A stretch of 64,000 nt of DNA from Paraburkholderia rhynchosiae (GTDB taxonomy: Bacteria > Pseudomonadota > Gammaproteobacteria > Burkholderiales > Burkholderiaceae), in the NCBI RefSeq assembly GCF_002879865.1, contig NZ_PNXY01000023.1, positions 59,348 to 123,347 of the forward strand. Reading direction: 5' to 3'. The notes below the pieces were generated by a model. That model ran no database searches. It was not told where the DNA came from and saw nothing but the letters and a program-made list of their open reading frames with translations. The translations under genes and the position numbers were made by a program. Of the stretch, positions 53,889 through 62,495 are shown piece after piece. Positions within the stretch are counted from its first letter, which is position 1. Each line of letters starts with the position of its first letter.

Positions 53889-54040
53889 TTTAAACTCCTT
53901 GCGAGGATCGGAACAGGCTCTAAGGGCCGCAAAAATGCGGCGATGGGACCAGGGTTCTGATTCCCACGCCAAGAGTTGTTGTTGTCGCATCTGAACGACC
54001 TTGACTGCGATAGATCAGATGCAGTTTTATTGGTATTCGC

Positions 54041-55198
54041 TTACCAGAGACCGCGGTAGAGCTCGACCATTTCCTCGACCGAGGGCACGCGTGGATTATT
54101 GCCAGGCGAGCCGGAGGCCAGAGCCTGCTGTGCCATGGTCGGCATTAAGTTGAAGAAGCGCTCGCGGTCGATACCGAATTGTTCGGGCGTCGGCACCTGA
54201 AGGTCATCGTTGATCGACCGCAATTCAGCGAGCAACCTGGCATTGGCGGCCTGCGTACTGTCCTGCCTGTCGGCCACGCCCATGGCACGAGCGCAATCAG
54301 CGTAGCGTTCTTCCGCCGCCGGGATCGAGAACGCGGTCACACTGGGCAGCAGCATGGCGTTGGACAGCCCGTGGGGAACGTGGAAAAAGGCGCCGATCGG
54401 TCGACTCATGCCGTGTACCAGCGCCACGGACGCAGCGGAAAACGCCACACCGGCGAGCGTCGAACCGAGCATCACGGCTTCGCGGGCGGTTGTATCCTGG
54501 CCGGATCGATAGGCTTTACGCAGGTTCGGGCCAATCAAGCGCATGGCCGTCAGGGCCTGACTGTCGCTGTACAGGTTGCCTTTCTGGCTGACGTAGGCCT
54601 CGATCGCGTGGGTCAGCGCATCAATACCCGTATCGGCGGTGACGCGCGGCGGCAGGCTGAGGGTCAGGCCGTAGTCGACCAAGGCTGCCACGGGCATGAA
54701 GCCGATGCCCACGCAGAGCATTTTTTCGTCGTTCTGCTCATCAGTGATGATCGTGAAACGGGTCACTTCCGAGCCGGTTCCCGCGGTGGTGGGCACCGCG
54801 ATAATGGGCAACCCAATCTCGGTAACAATGCGCGGAAACTTATAGTCGCGCATTTCTCCACCATGCCTGGCAAGAATGCCAATCGCCTTGGCGCTGTCGA
54901 TAGGACTGCCGCCGCCCAGTGCGATGATGCTGTCATAGTCTCCTGCGCGAGCCTTCTCCACGCCAGCTCGAATCGAGTCAACCGTGGGCTCGGGGACCGT
55001 ATCAGCGAACATTTCGGCTGCCATGCCATTGGCGGAGAGATTTTCCTGAATGCGCCCGGCATAACCCAGCTGCACCATCATCTTGTCGGTGATGATCAGG
55101 GGGCGACTGCAGCCGAGAGTCGCCAGAACCGCGGGAACTGTCTCGCTGGCATTGGCGCCGACCTCAAGGATGCGCGGCAAAATCACTTGGTTAGACAT
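54041..55198 (-). CDS. dddB: Iron-containing alcohol dehydrogenase, DddB type
   Basis: This 385-residue group III alcohol dehydrogenase has the NAD motif GGGSPIDSAKAIG, VPTTAGTGSEVTRF, and the Fe ligands in DTGIDALTHAIEAY (Asp, His) and LVHGMSRPIGAFFHVPHGLS (His, His). In DMSP clusters DddB oxidises 3-hydroxypropionate to malonate semialdehyde. It is transcribed towards acuI with the dddC relic between them. 1,3-propanediol or lactaldehyde dehydrogenase activity is an alternative for this broad family; the context favours DddB. Confidence 0.82.
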   Translation of the reverse strand: MSNQVILPRILEVGANASETVPAVLATLGCSRPLIITDKMMVQLGYAGRIQENLSANGMAAEMFADTVPEPTVDSIRAGVEKARAGDYDSIIALGGGSPIDSAKAIGILARHGGEMRDYKFPRIVTEIGLPIIAVPTTAGTGSEVTRFTIITDEQNDEKMLCVGIGFMPVAALVDYGLTLSLPPRVTADTGIDALTHAIEAYVSQKGNLYSDSQALTAMRLIGPNLRKAYRSGQDTTAREAVMLGSTLAGVAFSAASVALVHGMSRPIGAFFHVPHGLSNAMLLPSVTAFSIPAAEERYADCARAMGVADRQDSTQAANARLLAELRSINDDLQVPTPEQFGIDRERFFNLMPTMAQQALASGSPGNNPRVPSVEEMVELYRGLW

Positions 55199-55694
55199 AT
55201 CGAATCCAGTATTAATGTCGGTTAAATATAAAAAGCTGTCCGGGACTTAATCATTAATTGAAGTTTTCATCTCGATGTCCTGTCTGCCTGATAATTTTGA
55301 TAACAAAACATCGATATCTTTGATATTGAGCATGGTGAAACTTGCAGGGGCGGCATGGTTTTCGGTGGTCCTAAATTCCCAGTTAGGCATCACCTGTTTG
55401 AGAGGCCCCTGCAGGCGTGTATCGCGATGACGCGATAATTCCAGCGTCTTTAACAGAGATAGCGGCAACGTGATATGCCCATGGCCGGGCGGGCCGTGTG
55501 TTGGCCGAAGTGACCGGCCTTGACCTCGTGAGCCGGTAGTTGATTAGGGTTCCATATGAGTCATCGTCTCGTCTCCGGACCCGCAGATTTTCTGCAATGC
55601 AGGTCATCGTTGTCGTAGGCAGCCGTCAGCACTGATCAATCGCGTTTCAGCTGCAAGCTGCCGTGGCGGCGCGCTGAGGTTACTGTCGGGTAGA
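55199..55694. other. Non-coding stretch upstream of dddB
   Basis: The first 120 bp are AT-rich and presumably hold the dddB promoter. Short minus-strand frames (for example 55247-55468) are open but match nothing I know and may be relics. Confidence 0.35.
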
Positions 55695-55751
55695 ACGAGG
55701 AGCGGGTAAAGCAATAAAAAAGACGATGATGGGTTCGCTTTACTTATGGCT
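55695..55751. repeat. Inverted repeat, right copy
   Basis: This matches the reverse complement of 45124-45180 at about 86% identity. It lies between dddB and the Tn3 transposase relic and, with the left copy, brackets the dddD-to-dddB segment (10.6 kb). Confidence 0.75.
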
Positions 55752-55864
55752 TTGGCCGTCGGGGCGAGGTGGAACGCATTAGACGTTTGCCTGCCCGGGC
55801 GAGCGTGTCTTGCCGGAGGTTGTCGTACTTCCCCTGCAAATTCTGGCGATTTATGGGTCTAAAA

Positions 55865-56200
55865 ATCCATATCGCGCTCGACGACCCACAAAAAGCCTGG
55901 CTCGACGATCTCTTCAAAGCACGTCCGGGGCGCACGACCTGGGATGAATTGAAGCGCGAGCCGAAACGACCGCGGCCGCGTGAGGTGGCCAGTTTCCTCA
56001 AGCACATCCGGGTCATGGCGGAGCAGGCCGACGGCTTACCGCCGGCGCCGGACATCCTCTCGGCACGCAAGCGCACGCAGCTCGTTATCGAGGCGCGGGC
56101 GCTCGATGTGCACGAGATGCGCTCTCTAAAGCCGGCCAAGCGCTACACGCTCGCCGTGTTGCTCATCTTTTCGCAGTTGCAAAAGGCGCTCGACGACGCC
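55865..56200 (+). pseudogene. Fragment of a Tn3-family transposase gene (tnpA)
   Basis: About 110 residues resemble the N-terminal region of Tn3-type TnpA: WDELKREPKRPRPREVASFL, LPPAPDILSARKRTQLVIEA and KPAKRYTLAVLLIFSQLQKA. The frame then runs into unrelated sequence, the antisense of yeeE. The DDE core is absent. Confidence 0.6.
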
Positions 56201-56590
56201 ACTCGCCGTAAATGTTGCCGTCGCCGCAAGCGAGCGGATCGAGCCGCGCGAGATGCCACAGACGCCATGCCCGCTCGTACAACCGCTCGCGTAACGCGTG
56301 CCGATACCGACCCGCAAACCGGCGACGACCAGTTCGCCCCAACCGGCCTGGATATCGGGCGCTATTGATTTGCCTGCCAGGCTTGCCACTACCGGCGCCC
56401 CGATAAGCCCCGCGAGAAAAGCGACACGTCATGCCGCGTCCTTGAGCGGCGAGCCCAGCAAGCCGTCCAGAATTCCGCTGATGCCGGCGATACGTCCGTT
56501 AAACAGGACGAGCACGGCAGCCGCGGCGCCGATCACAAGGCCGCCGGTTAGTGACCAGCCGGGTGTCAAGTTCGCGATATCAATCGACAT
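56192..56590 (-). pseudogene. YeeE/YedE-family membrane protein gene, nonsense-mutated and truncated
   Basis: From the ATG at 56590 (GGGAGG upstream) the frame reads LTPGWSLTGGLVIGAAAAVL, FNGRIAGISGILDGLLG, then TGA at codon 54. The same frame continues RVAFLAGLIGAPVVA, VGIGTRYASGCTSGHGVCGI and ends at the tnpA fragment. The Cys in SGCTSGHG is typical of YeeE/YedE sulfur-compound channels. The stop probably replaced a Trp codon. Confidence 0.7.
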
Positions 56591-56800
56591 GTTGCCTCCC
56601 TGGGTTCATCAGCCAAAACGTGGACATACCGCATCGCGTGGCCGCAGTCGCTTCGTTGCTTGCGATTGAACCATCTGGCGGGGAAAGACGTCAGCTATCG
56701 CAACGCCGCCAGCGTTCGAATGAGCCTGGCGCGTAATTTGCATCCCTGTCGCACCAGTACGGCCCCGGCAAAGCGATCAGGGCCCGACCAGGAGGAGACA

Positions 56801-58783
56801 ATGCGCGATGACACCTGTCACGCCGTAACAGAAATCGCCCCGCGCGAGGCTTGCGGGCTCACGCCGTCGATTCAGAAGTCCCACGAACGTTCGGAAGTCT
56901 TCGGTTTGAGTGCGTCCATGCGCCCCGACTATGACGTGCTGCCGGCCGCCGAACTCGCACTGAAGCTGGAGCAGAACCGCATCCTGTGCGCACACGCCAC
57001 GCCGGTGATGGAAACGCTGCATGAGCAGATCGTGAACACTCAGAGCATGATCGTGCTGACCGACGCCCAAGGCCTGATCCTTCATTCGATCGGCGACGAC
57101 GACTTTCTGCGGCGAGCCGAGAAAGTCGCGCTGCGTCCGGGCGCGAACTGGGCCGAGGACCGGCAAGGCACCAATGCGATCGGCACCGCCCTCGCCGAAC
57201 GCTCCGCGACCGTCGTGCATGGCCAGCAGCACTATCTCGCAGCCAACCGCTTTCTCACGTGCTCCAGCGTGCCGATCCTCGATCCGTATGGTGATCTCAT
57301 CGGCGTGCTCGACGTTACCGGCGATCATCGCAGCTATCACCAGCACACATTGGCGCTCGCAAAAATGTCCGTGCAGATGATCGAAAATCATCTGTTCACC
57401 AATACCTTTCGCGAGACGTTGCAGATTGCCTTTCACGGCCGCCCCGAGTTTCTCGGCACCTTGATGGAAGGCATCGCCGCGTTCACCTGCGACGGCCGCT
57501 TCCTGTCCGCGAATCGCAGCGCGCAGTTCCAGCTCGGCCTGCCGCTTGCGGGATTGCGGGCGCATACGCTGTCGTCGCTGTTCGGCCTCACCAGTCCTCA
57601 GCTGATCGACCGCTTGCGCACGCATCGCGATCGTCATCTGTCGCTAAACCTGAGCAACGGTGCGGTGGTGTGTGCGCACGTCGAGTTCCGGCGCGCTACG
57701 CATGCCGAGGACGCCGCCGCGCCACCCAACGTGCGAGTGGAGGCGGCGGCTGCGCAGCGCGGCGAATCCGCGGCGGCGCCCGTCAATCCGCTATCGAGGC
57801 TGGCTTACCTCGACACCGGCGATCCGCAGATTGCCGCGGTAATCACGAAGGTGCGCAAGGTGATCGGCAAGAACATTCCGATCCTGATCACCGGCGAAAC
57901 CGGCACCGGCAAGGAACTGCTCGCGCAGGCCATCCATAACGATTCGCCACGCAGCGCAGCGCCGTTCGTCGCGGTCAACTGCGCGTCGATACCTGAAACG
58001 CTGATCGAATCGGAACTGTTCGGCTATGAAGAAGGCGCCTTCACCGGCGCGCGGCGCAAAGGTGCCGTCGGCAAACTGCTGCAGGCCAATGGCGGCACGC
58101 TCTTTCTCGACGAGATCGGCGACATGCCCTATCCGCTGCAAGTCCGGCTGTTGCGCGTGCTGCAGGAGCGCCTCGTCAATCCGCTTGGCTCCGCCAAATC
58201 GATTCCAGTCGATGTTGCGATCATTTGCGCGACCCATCGCGATCTGCGCGCAATGATCGCGCAGAACCGCTTCCGCGAAGATTTGTACTACCGCCTGAAC
58301 GGACTCGTAGTGAAATTGCCGCCCTTGCGCGAGCGCACCGACCTGGCGACCGTGATTCAAAAGATGCTGCATTGCGCGTCGTCCGAGAACGCCGACGGCC
58401 AACCGCTCAGCGTTGCGGATGACGTCATGAAGCTGTTCGAGCAATGCGTGTGGCCCGGCAATTTCCGGCAACTCGGCAACCTGCTGCGCACTGCCGCCGT
58501 CATGGTCGATGCGGACGGCGAAATCCGGCGCGAGCATCTGCCTGACGACTTCTTCGACGACTTGCGCAGTGTCGGCCCAGCGTCGCCGGTCGCGCAAGCC
58601 CGCGAAGCGCCGTCTCTGCCCAGCGGACGGCTCCACGACGTCGCCGCCAGCGTGATCGCCAACGCGCTGGCCCAGCATGGCGGCAATGTGTCGGCCGCGG
58701 CTCGCACGCTCGGCATTTCGCGCAATACCATCTATCGCAAGCTGCCGGCGCAGGGCGCCAACCATAGAGAAGACGCTGCGTGA
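56801..58783 (+). CDS. Sigma-54-dependent regulator, AcoR-like (GAF, AAA+, Fis-type helix-turn-helix)
   Basis: This 660-residue activator has an N-terminal GAF-type sensor region (about 60-220: ANWAEDRQGTNAIGTALAER and SSVPILDPYGDLIGVLDVTG, the AcoR signature), then the AAA+ domain with Walker A GETGTGKE at 365 and GAFTGA near 412, and a C-terminal Fis helix-turn-helix (NVSAAARTLGISRNTIYRKL). A GGAGGAG site precedes the ATG at 56801. Relatives control acetoin or alcohol oxidation genes. Two -24/-12 promoters lie close by, ahead of pqqA and of the PQQ dehydrogenase gene, and are its probable targets. Confidence 0.88.
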   Translation: MRDDTCHAVTEIAPREACGLTPSIQKSHERSEVFGLSASMRPDYDVLPAAELALKLEQNRILCAHATPVMETLHEQIVNTQSMIVLTDAQGLILHSIGDDDFLRRAEKVALRPGANWAEDRQGTNAIGTALAERSATVVHGQQHYLAANRFLTCSSVPILDPYGDLIGVLDVTGDHRSYHQHTLALAKMSVQMIENHLFTNTFRETLQIAFHGRPEFLGTLMEGIAAFTCDGRFLSANRSAQFQLGLPLAGLRAHTLSSLFGLTSPQLIDRLRTHRDRHLSLNLSNGAVVCAHVEFRRATHAEDAAAPPNVRVEAAAAQRGESAAAPVNPLSRLAYLDTGDPQIAAVITKVRKVIGKNIPILITGETGTGKELLAQAIHNDSPRSAAPFVAVNCASIPETLIESELFGYEEGAFTGARRKGAVGKLLQANGGTLFLDEIGDMPYPLQVRLLRVLQERLVNPLGSAKSIPVDVAIICATHRDLRAMIAQNRFREDLYYRLNGLVVKLPPLRERTDLATVIQKMLHCASSENADGQPLSVADDVMKLFEQCVWPGNFRQLGNLLRTAAVMVDADGEIRREHLPDDFFDDLRSVGPASPVAQAREAPSLPSGRLHDVAASVIANALAQHGGNVSAAARTLGISRNTIYRKLPAQGANHREDAA

Positions 58784-58828
58784 TTGTCCGCTCGTCCGAT
58801 TGCGCTCGCCGCCGAGGCACTGCTCCAT

Positions 58829-58850
58829 TCTGCAACACGGGTGTACTGCA
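58829..58850. promoter_or_regulatory. Candidate upstream activator site for the pqqA promoter
   Basis: CTGCAACACGGGTGTACTGC contains the palindrome ACACGGGTGT, about 145 bp ahead of the -24/-12 site. A related CCGTTGTTGCA lies at about 62597-62607, upstream of the dehydrogenase promoter. The link to the AcoR-like regulator is tentative. Confidence 0.35.
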
Positions 58851-58994
58851 ATTGAACAGTGCGCGGCAGCGGGCGCCGCGTGCAAGGCGCTGTATTCGCG
58901 CGACAAAACGCGCATTCATTTGCAGCGATGTTTCAGTTCGAGATTTAGCGCTCTCATAGCGCGTGAATACGCCGAAAACACGGTTCGATACGCT

Positions 58995-59009
58995 CGGCAT
59001 AGACCTTGC
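58995..59009 (+). promoter_or_regulatory. Sigma-54 (-24/-12) promoter of pqqA
   Basis: CGGCAT, five bases, TTGC keeps the GG-N10-GC spacing, 65 bp before the pqqA ATG and downstream of the AcoR-like activator gene. Confidence 0.55.
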
Positions 59010-59074
59010 GTTTAAGCTGATGACCGCTTCCAGAATGCGGTTCTTCAATCCATGTCGTATCCAAGGAGACAGCC

Positions 59075-59149
59075 ATGCAGTGGACCACCCCCGCCTATAC
59101 CGATCTGCGTTTCGGCTTTGAAATCACGATGTATATCGCCAATCGCTGA
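59075..59149 (+). CDS. pqqA: PqqA, precursor peptide of pyrroloquinoline quinone
   Basis: This 24-residue peptide begins MQWTTPAYTDLRFGFEITMY and has the conserved Glu16 and Tyr20 (E-x3-Y) that are cross-linked to build PQQ. AAGGAGAC lies eight bases before the ATG. No pqqBCDE genes follow; a strong terminator comes 120 bp later. It is therefore an orphan pqqA placed beside a PQQ-dependent dehydrogenase, probably to raise cofactor supply, with the processing enzymes encoded elsewhere. Confidence 0.93.
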   Translation: MQWTTPAYTDLRFGFEITMYIANR

Positions 59150-59269
59150 AGCAACGCTTAAGCAACGACGAAGCGCCGCCCGCCGGTCACAACGCGTGAC
59201 CCGGTTCGGCGGCGTCCGGAGCATCGCTCATGAAGGTCAAGATTCGCGCTTCTGATGCATTGGTTACAA

Positions 59270-59314
59270 CGCCCGGCGATTCTCCTGAACGACAGGGAAT
59301 CGCCGGGCGTTTTC
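59270..59314 (+). terminator. Rho-independent terminator after pqqA
   Basis: CGCCCGGCGATT (59270) pairs perfectly with AATCGCCGGGCG (59298), a 12-bp stem followed by TTTT. It may also serve the converging cytochrome gene, although the T-run is on the plus-strand side. Confidence 0.75.
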
Positions 59315-59368
59315 GCTATTGCGGCAGTTGCCGCAGTTCCGGCTATTGCGGCTGTTTCCGCTATTGCG
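59314..59368. repeat. Degenerate 9-bp tandem repeats
   Basis: About six units of the type GCTATTGCG / GCAGTTGCC / GCTGTTTCC follow each other between the terminator and the end of the cytochrome gene, overlapping its stop codon. No function is seen. Confidence 0.6.
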
Positions 59369-60593
59369 AAGCACCCGCGTTGAGCGGCGTCGACGACGCC
59401 TTCGCATGCTCGTCCGTCAGCTTGCTCTTGCCGGCGCTGTAACCGTTCGAATACAGCAGGAACGCCATGATGTCCGCGTAATCCTGCGGCTTCATTTTGC
59501 CGGGACGATCCGCCGGCATATTGTTGGCCATGTATCCATACACACCGCCGATGGTCAGCTTGGCATTCGCCGCCGGCGCGAACGAGGGACCGCGCAGCGC
59601 AGGCGCATTCAAGCCTTGCAGATCGGGACCGTGGCATTTCGCGCACGCGCCCGAGTACAGGGTCTTGCCGTGCGCCACTTGTGCGCGATCGAAGCCGGGC
59701 ACCTCCATGGGCATGCTCGCATCGACCTTGATGAAGCCGCCTGGTTGAATTTGCCGGCCACCGGCCCGCGTGATTCGCGACACCGTATCGACACGGCTCG
59801 GACCGTCACGATAGGCAAACGCGGATGCGTCGGGCCGGCTCGCCTGCGCTATCCGAGGCAAGGCCCACGCACGCGTCAACTCTGCCAGCCTGCCGTCGGA
59901 TTCCATCTTCTGCAGCGCGGCGTCGATGCGCGGCTGCAACGCCGCACCGTTCTTGCCGAACGCGAACACCAGATGCCAGTCCGCATACGCCGAAGCGGCT
60001 TCACTAATCCTGAAGCGCCGCTCAGGATGAGTGATCGAGTAGGCCACGACTGCCGGATACCAGACGATCGCGCGTTGCGCATGTCCGCTTGCGACGGCAT
60101 CGACGGTAAGTTCGGCGGTGTTCTCCAGATCGAGCTCGATGTTGGGCTGCTGCACGGCAATCAGCTGCGCGGGGCTTGCATAAGTTGCCGCAACCACCTC
60201 GGCGCTGCCGGCTTGTGCCGCCGACTCGCCCAACGTCACACTCACATAGCCAGAGTGCAGGTAGCCACGGGAGAAAGTCAGCTTGCTGTCGGAGCCGTCG
60301 GCGACCGTCGAGCGCGGAAAGCCGGCGATCACGTCGCATTTGCGCGCGAGCGCCGTATCGAGTTCCTTCAGCGACACGCCGTCGTCATCGCTGCTGTTGA
60401 AACCGCCGGGTGCGAGCGAAAGTGCAATACCCGCCGTGCGAAACGCTTCGCGCGCGACCGCCTCGTCGAGCGCAGTCGACGGGCTGCCTGGAAACGTGCA
60501 GACGCGCACGCCCGCGCTGGCGACGCCAGGCAGCAGCGCGCCGGTGGCCAGCACCACACTGGCGAGAGCAAACGAATTGAGTCGAGTCTTCAT
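59361..60593 (-). CDS. Periplasmic substrate-binding-like protein fused to cytochrome c
   Basis: This 410-residue exported protein has a signal peptide (FALASVVLATGALLPGVASA), then a binding-protein-like domain of about 230 residues (VRVCTFPGSPSTALDEAVAR, KCDVIAGFPRSTV, ADWHLVFAFGKNGAALQPRI) like the XoxJ/PedB-type partner of quinoprotein dehydrogenases, then a class I cytochrome c domain (about 300-390) with CAKCH and the axial Met in ANNMPADRPGKM. XoxJ-like and XoxG-like functions are normally separate genes; here they are one chain. It follows the PQQ dehydrogenase gene by 89 bp and should accept its electrons. Confidence 0.85.
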   Translation of the reverse strand: MKTRLNSFALASVVLATGALLPGVASAGVRVCTFPGSPSTALDEAVAREAFRTAGIALSLAPGGFNSSDDDGVSLKELDTALARKCDVIAGFPRSTVADGSDSKLTFSRGYLHSGYVSVTLGESAAQAGSAEVVAATYASPAQLIAVQQPNIELDLENTAELTVDAVASGHAQRAIVWYPAVVAYSITHPERRFRISEAASAYADWHLVFAFGKNGAALQPRIDAALQKMESDGRLAELTRAWALPRIAQASRPDASAFAYRDGPSRVDTVSRITRAGGRQIQPGGFIKVDASMPMEVPGFDRAQVAHGKTLYSGACAKCHGPDLQGLNAPALRGPSFAPAANAKLTIGGVYGYMANNMPADRPGKMKPQDYADIMAFLLYSNGYSAGKSKLTDEHAKASSTPLNAGASQ

Positions 60594-60682
60594 GATCTTG
60601 TTCCGGGAAAGGCCGGGCCGCCATGCTCCACCTCCTCACGCGAATGCGCGTTGAGCAGTCTGGCGCGGCGGCCGCGAGGACA

Positions 60683-62410
60683 TCAGCTTTGGTTGAGTGC
60701 GAACACGTAGAGGGTGCCGCCGCGCGGAATCTTCTCCGCGGCCTTGGCCATCGGACCGCCCCAGATAGGGTTCGCACCGCCGTAGCCGGCGAGAATCGCG
60801 ACATACTGCTTGCCGTCGATCTCGAACACCGACGGCTGGGCCACGATCCCGCTAGCGAGTTTGGGGCTCTTCCACAGCACCTTGCCGGTCGCCGCATCGA
60901 ACGCATACAGGTAGCCGTCGAGCGAGCCGCTAAAGGCGAGGCCACCCGCAGTCGTCGCAACGCCGCCATTCCACGGCAGCTTGCTCCAATGGCTCCAGAC
61001 TTTCTTGCCGGTGTTGACGTCGATCGCCTGTAGTTCGCCGTAGCCCTTGCTGCCGGGTTCCGGCTTGATCTCGAACCCTTCGCCGAGATACGGCAGACCT
61101 TCCATATAAGTCACCGACTTGCCGGATAGCGACATGCACGCATGCAACGCGGGGACGATCGCCAGATGCTTGTCCGGATCGTACGAAACCGACCACCAGT
61201 TCTTGCCGCCGAGAAAGCTCGGACATGTTTCGATCGTCGTGCCGGCCTTCGGGTATTTCGCCGCATCCTGGATCGGCGCGCCGTCGGCCGTATAGCCCGT
61301 AACCGAAGTCGCGGTAACGAAGGGCTTCGCATAGATCAGCTTGCCCGTGCCGCGGTCGATTGCATGGAAGAAGCCGTTACGGTCCGCATGGATAATGGCG
61401 TCGTAGTCCTTGTCCTGATACTTGATGTTGGCGAGCACGGGCGTGTTGACGCCGTCATAGTCCCAGGTGTCGTGTTTCGTGTACTGGTAGTGCCATTTGA
61501 GATCGCCGGTTTTCGGATCGAGCGCGAGCAGCGAGTCCGAGTAAAGGTTGTCGCCCGGCCGCAGGTCGGCGAGCCACGGTCCAGGATTGCCCACACCCCA
61601 GTAGAGTGTTTTCGATGCCGCGTCATACGTACCCGTCAGCCAGGCTGGCGCGCCGCCATGCTCCTGCATGCCGTTGGGCCATGTGTCGCCGCCTTTCTCG
61701 CTGGCCGCCGGCACGGTGAAACGCTTCCACAGCACATTGCCGTTGTCCGGACTCAACGCCGCGATAAAGCCGCGCGCACCGTATTCCCCGCCCGCGCTGC
61801 CCACCACCAACGCGCCGTCGAGCGCGAGCGGCGCGAGCGAGAACGCATACCCCAGCCCCGGGTCGAACATCGCCTTGCGCCACACGACCGCGCCCGTCTG
61901 CGCATCGAGTGCGACGACCTCGCCGTTCAGCATCGCGATGTAGACGTTCTTGCCGTACAACGCGACGCCGCGGTTGATCACATCGCAACATGCCGTCTTG
62001 AACGATTCCGAGCCGAGCTTGGGCTCGAACTTCCACAGTTGCTTGCCGCTTGCCGCATCGAACGCATAGACGTTGTCCTTGGGCGTAGTCACGAACAGAT
62101 AGCGGCCGTTGACAATCGGCGTCGCTTCGAAACCCTGTTGCAATTCCGCTGGAAACTTGTAGCTCCAGACCTGTTTGAGCTGTTTCACGTTCGTCGTGTC
62201 GATCTGCTTGAGCGGCGAATACGCCTGGCCGTTATAAGTGCGGTAGTACGTGAGCCAGCCAGGATCGCTTTGCGCCGCCGTCAGGCGCTCGTAGGTGACG
62301 GCGGGATAGTCGTCGGCCACCGCCGCCGATCCGCATATCAGACTGACGGCCGCGGCAACGCCTATTGCAAGCGCCCTCGGCCGCGTCGCCGAACTTAAAC
62401 GTGCTTTCAT
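60683..62410 (-). CDS. PQQ-dependent alcohol dehydrogenase, probable lanthanide type (ExaF/PedH-like)
   Basis: This 575-residue periplasmic quinoprotein has a signal peptide (AIGVAAAVSLICGSAAVA) and an eight-bladed propeller with repeated tryptophan-docking motifs (AFDAASGKQLWKFEPK, AIDVNTGKKVWSHWS, AFDAATGKVLWKSP). The adjacent cysteines (ACCDVINRG) form the usual vicinal disulfide. The active-site motif is WDYDG with catalytic Asp317 and a second Asp319; that second Asp marks lanthanide-using enzymes, where calcium enzymes have Ala, Ser or Thr. It oxidises primary alcohols to aldehydes. The ATG at 62410 has AGGAGAC upstream. A -24/-12 promoter lies 86 bp before it. Confidence 0.88.
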   Translation of the reverse strand: MKARLSSATRPRALAIGVAAAVSLICGSAAVADDYPAVTYERLTAAQSDPGWLTYYRTYNGQAYSPLKQIDTTNVKQLKQVWSYKFPAELQQGFEATPIVNGRYLFVTTPKDNVYAFDAASGKQLWKFEPKLGSESFKTACCDVINRGVALYGKNVYIAMLNGEVVALDAQTGAVVWRKAMFDPGLGYAFSLAPLALDGALVVGSAGGEYGARGFIAALSPDNGNVLWKRFTVPAASEKGGDTWPNGMQEHGGAPAWLTGTYDAASKTLYWGVGNPGPWLADLRPGDNLYSDSLLALDPKTGDLKWHYQYTKHDTWDYDGVNTPVLANIKYQDKDYDAIIHADRNGFFHAIDRGTGKLIYAKPFVTATSVTGYTADGAPIQDAAKYPKAGTTIETCPSFLGGKNWWSVSYDPDKHLAIVPALHACMSLSGKSVTYMEGLPYLGEGFEIKPEPGSKGYGELQAIDVNTGKKVWSHWSKLPWNGGVATTAGGLAFSGSLDGYLYAFDAATGKVLWKSPKLASGIVAQPSVFEIDGKQYVAILAGYGGANPIWGGPMAKAAEKIPRGGTLYVFALNQS

Positions 62411-62495
62411 CCTTGTCTCCTGGAGTTTGTCGACGCGATGCCGTGCGGCGGCGCCATGGTCTCGTGAACGCAGTCTGGCTGCCGAGCCGTTCAAG

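Noticed and set aside
55247..55468. 73-codon minus-strand frame upstream of dddB
   Set aside because: No known family and no ribosome site, and it lies in sequence that looks decayed. Not called as a gene.
45124..55751. att sites of an integrated genomic island
   Set aside because: The repeats are inverted rather than direct, and I see neither an integrase gene nor a tRNA gene at either end.
59314..59368. Possible CRISPR or operator array near pqqA
   Set aside because: Nine-base degenerate units without spacers; better described as a tandem repeat.
61142..62398. 418-codon plus-strand frame across the PQQ dehydrogenase gene
   Set aside because: Antisense to a well conserved quinoprotein; the product is Arg/Val-rich and without motifs.
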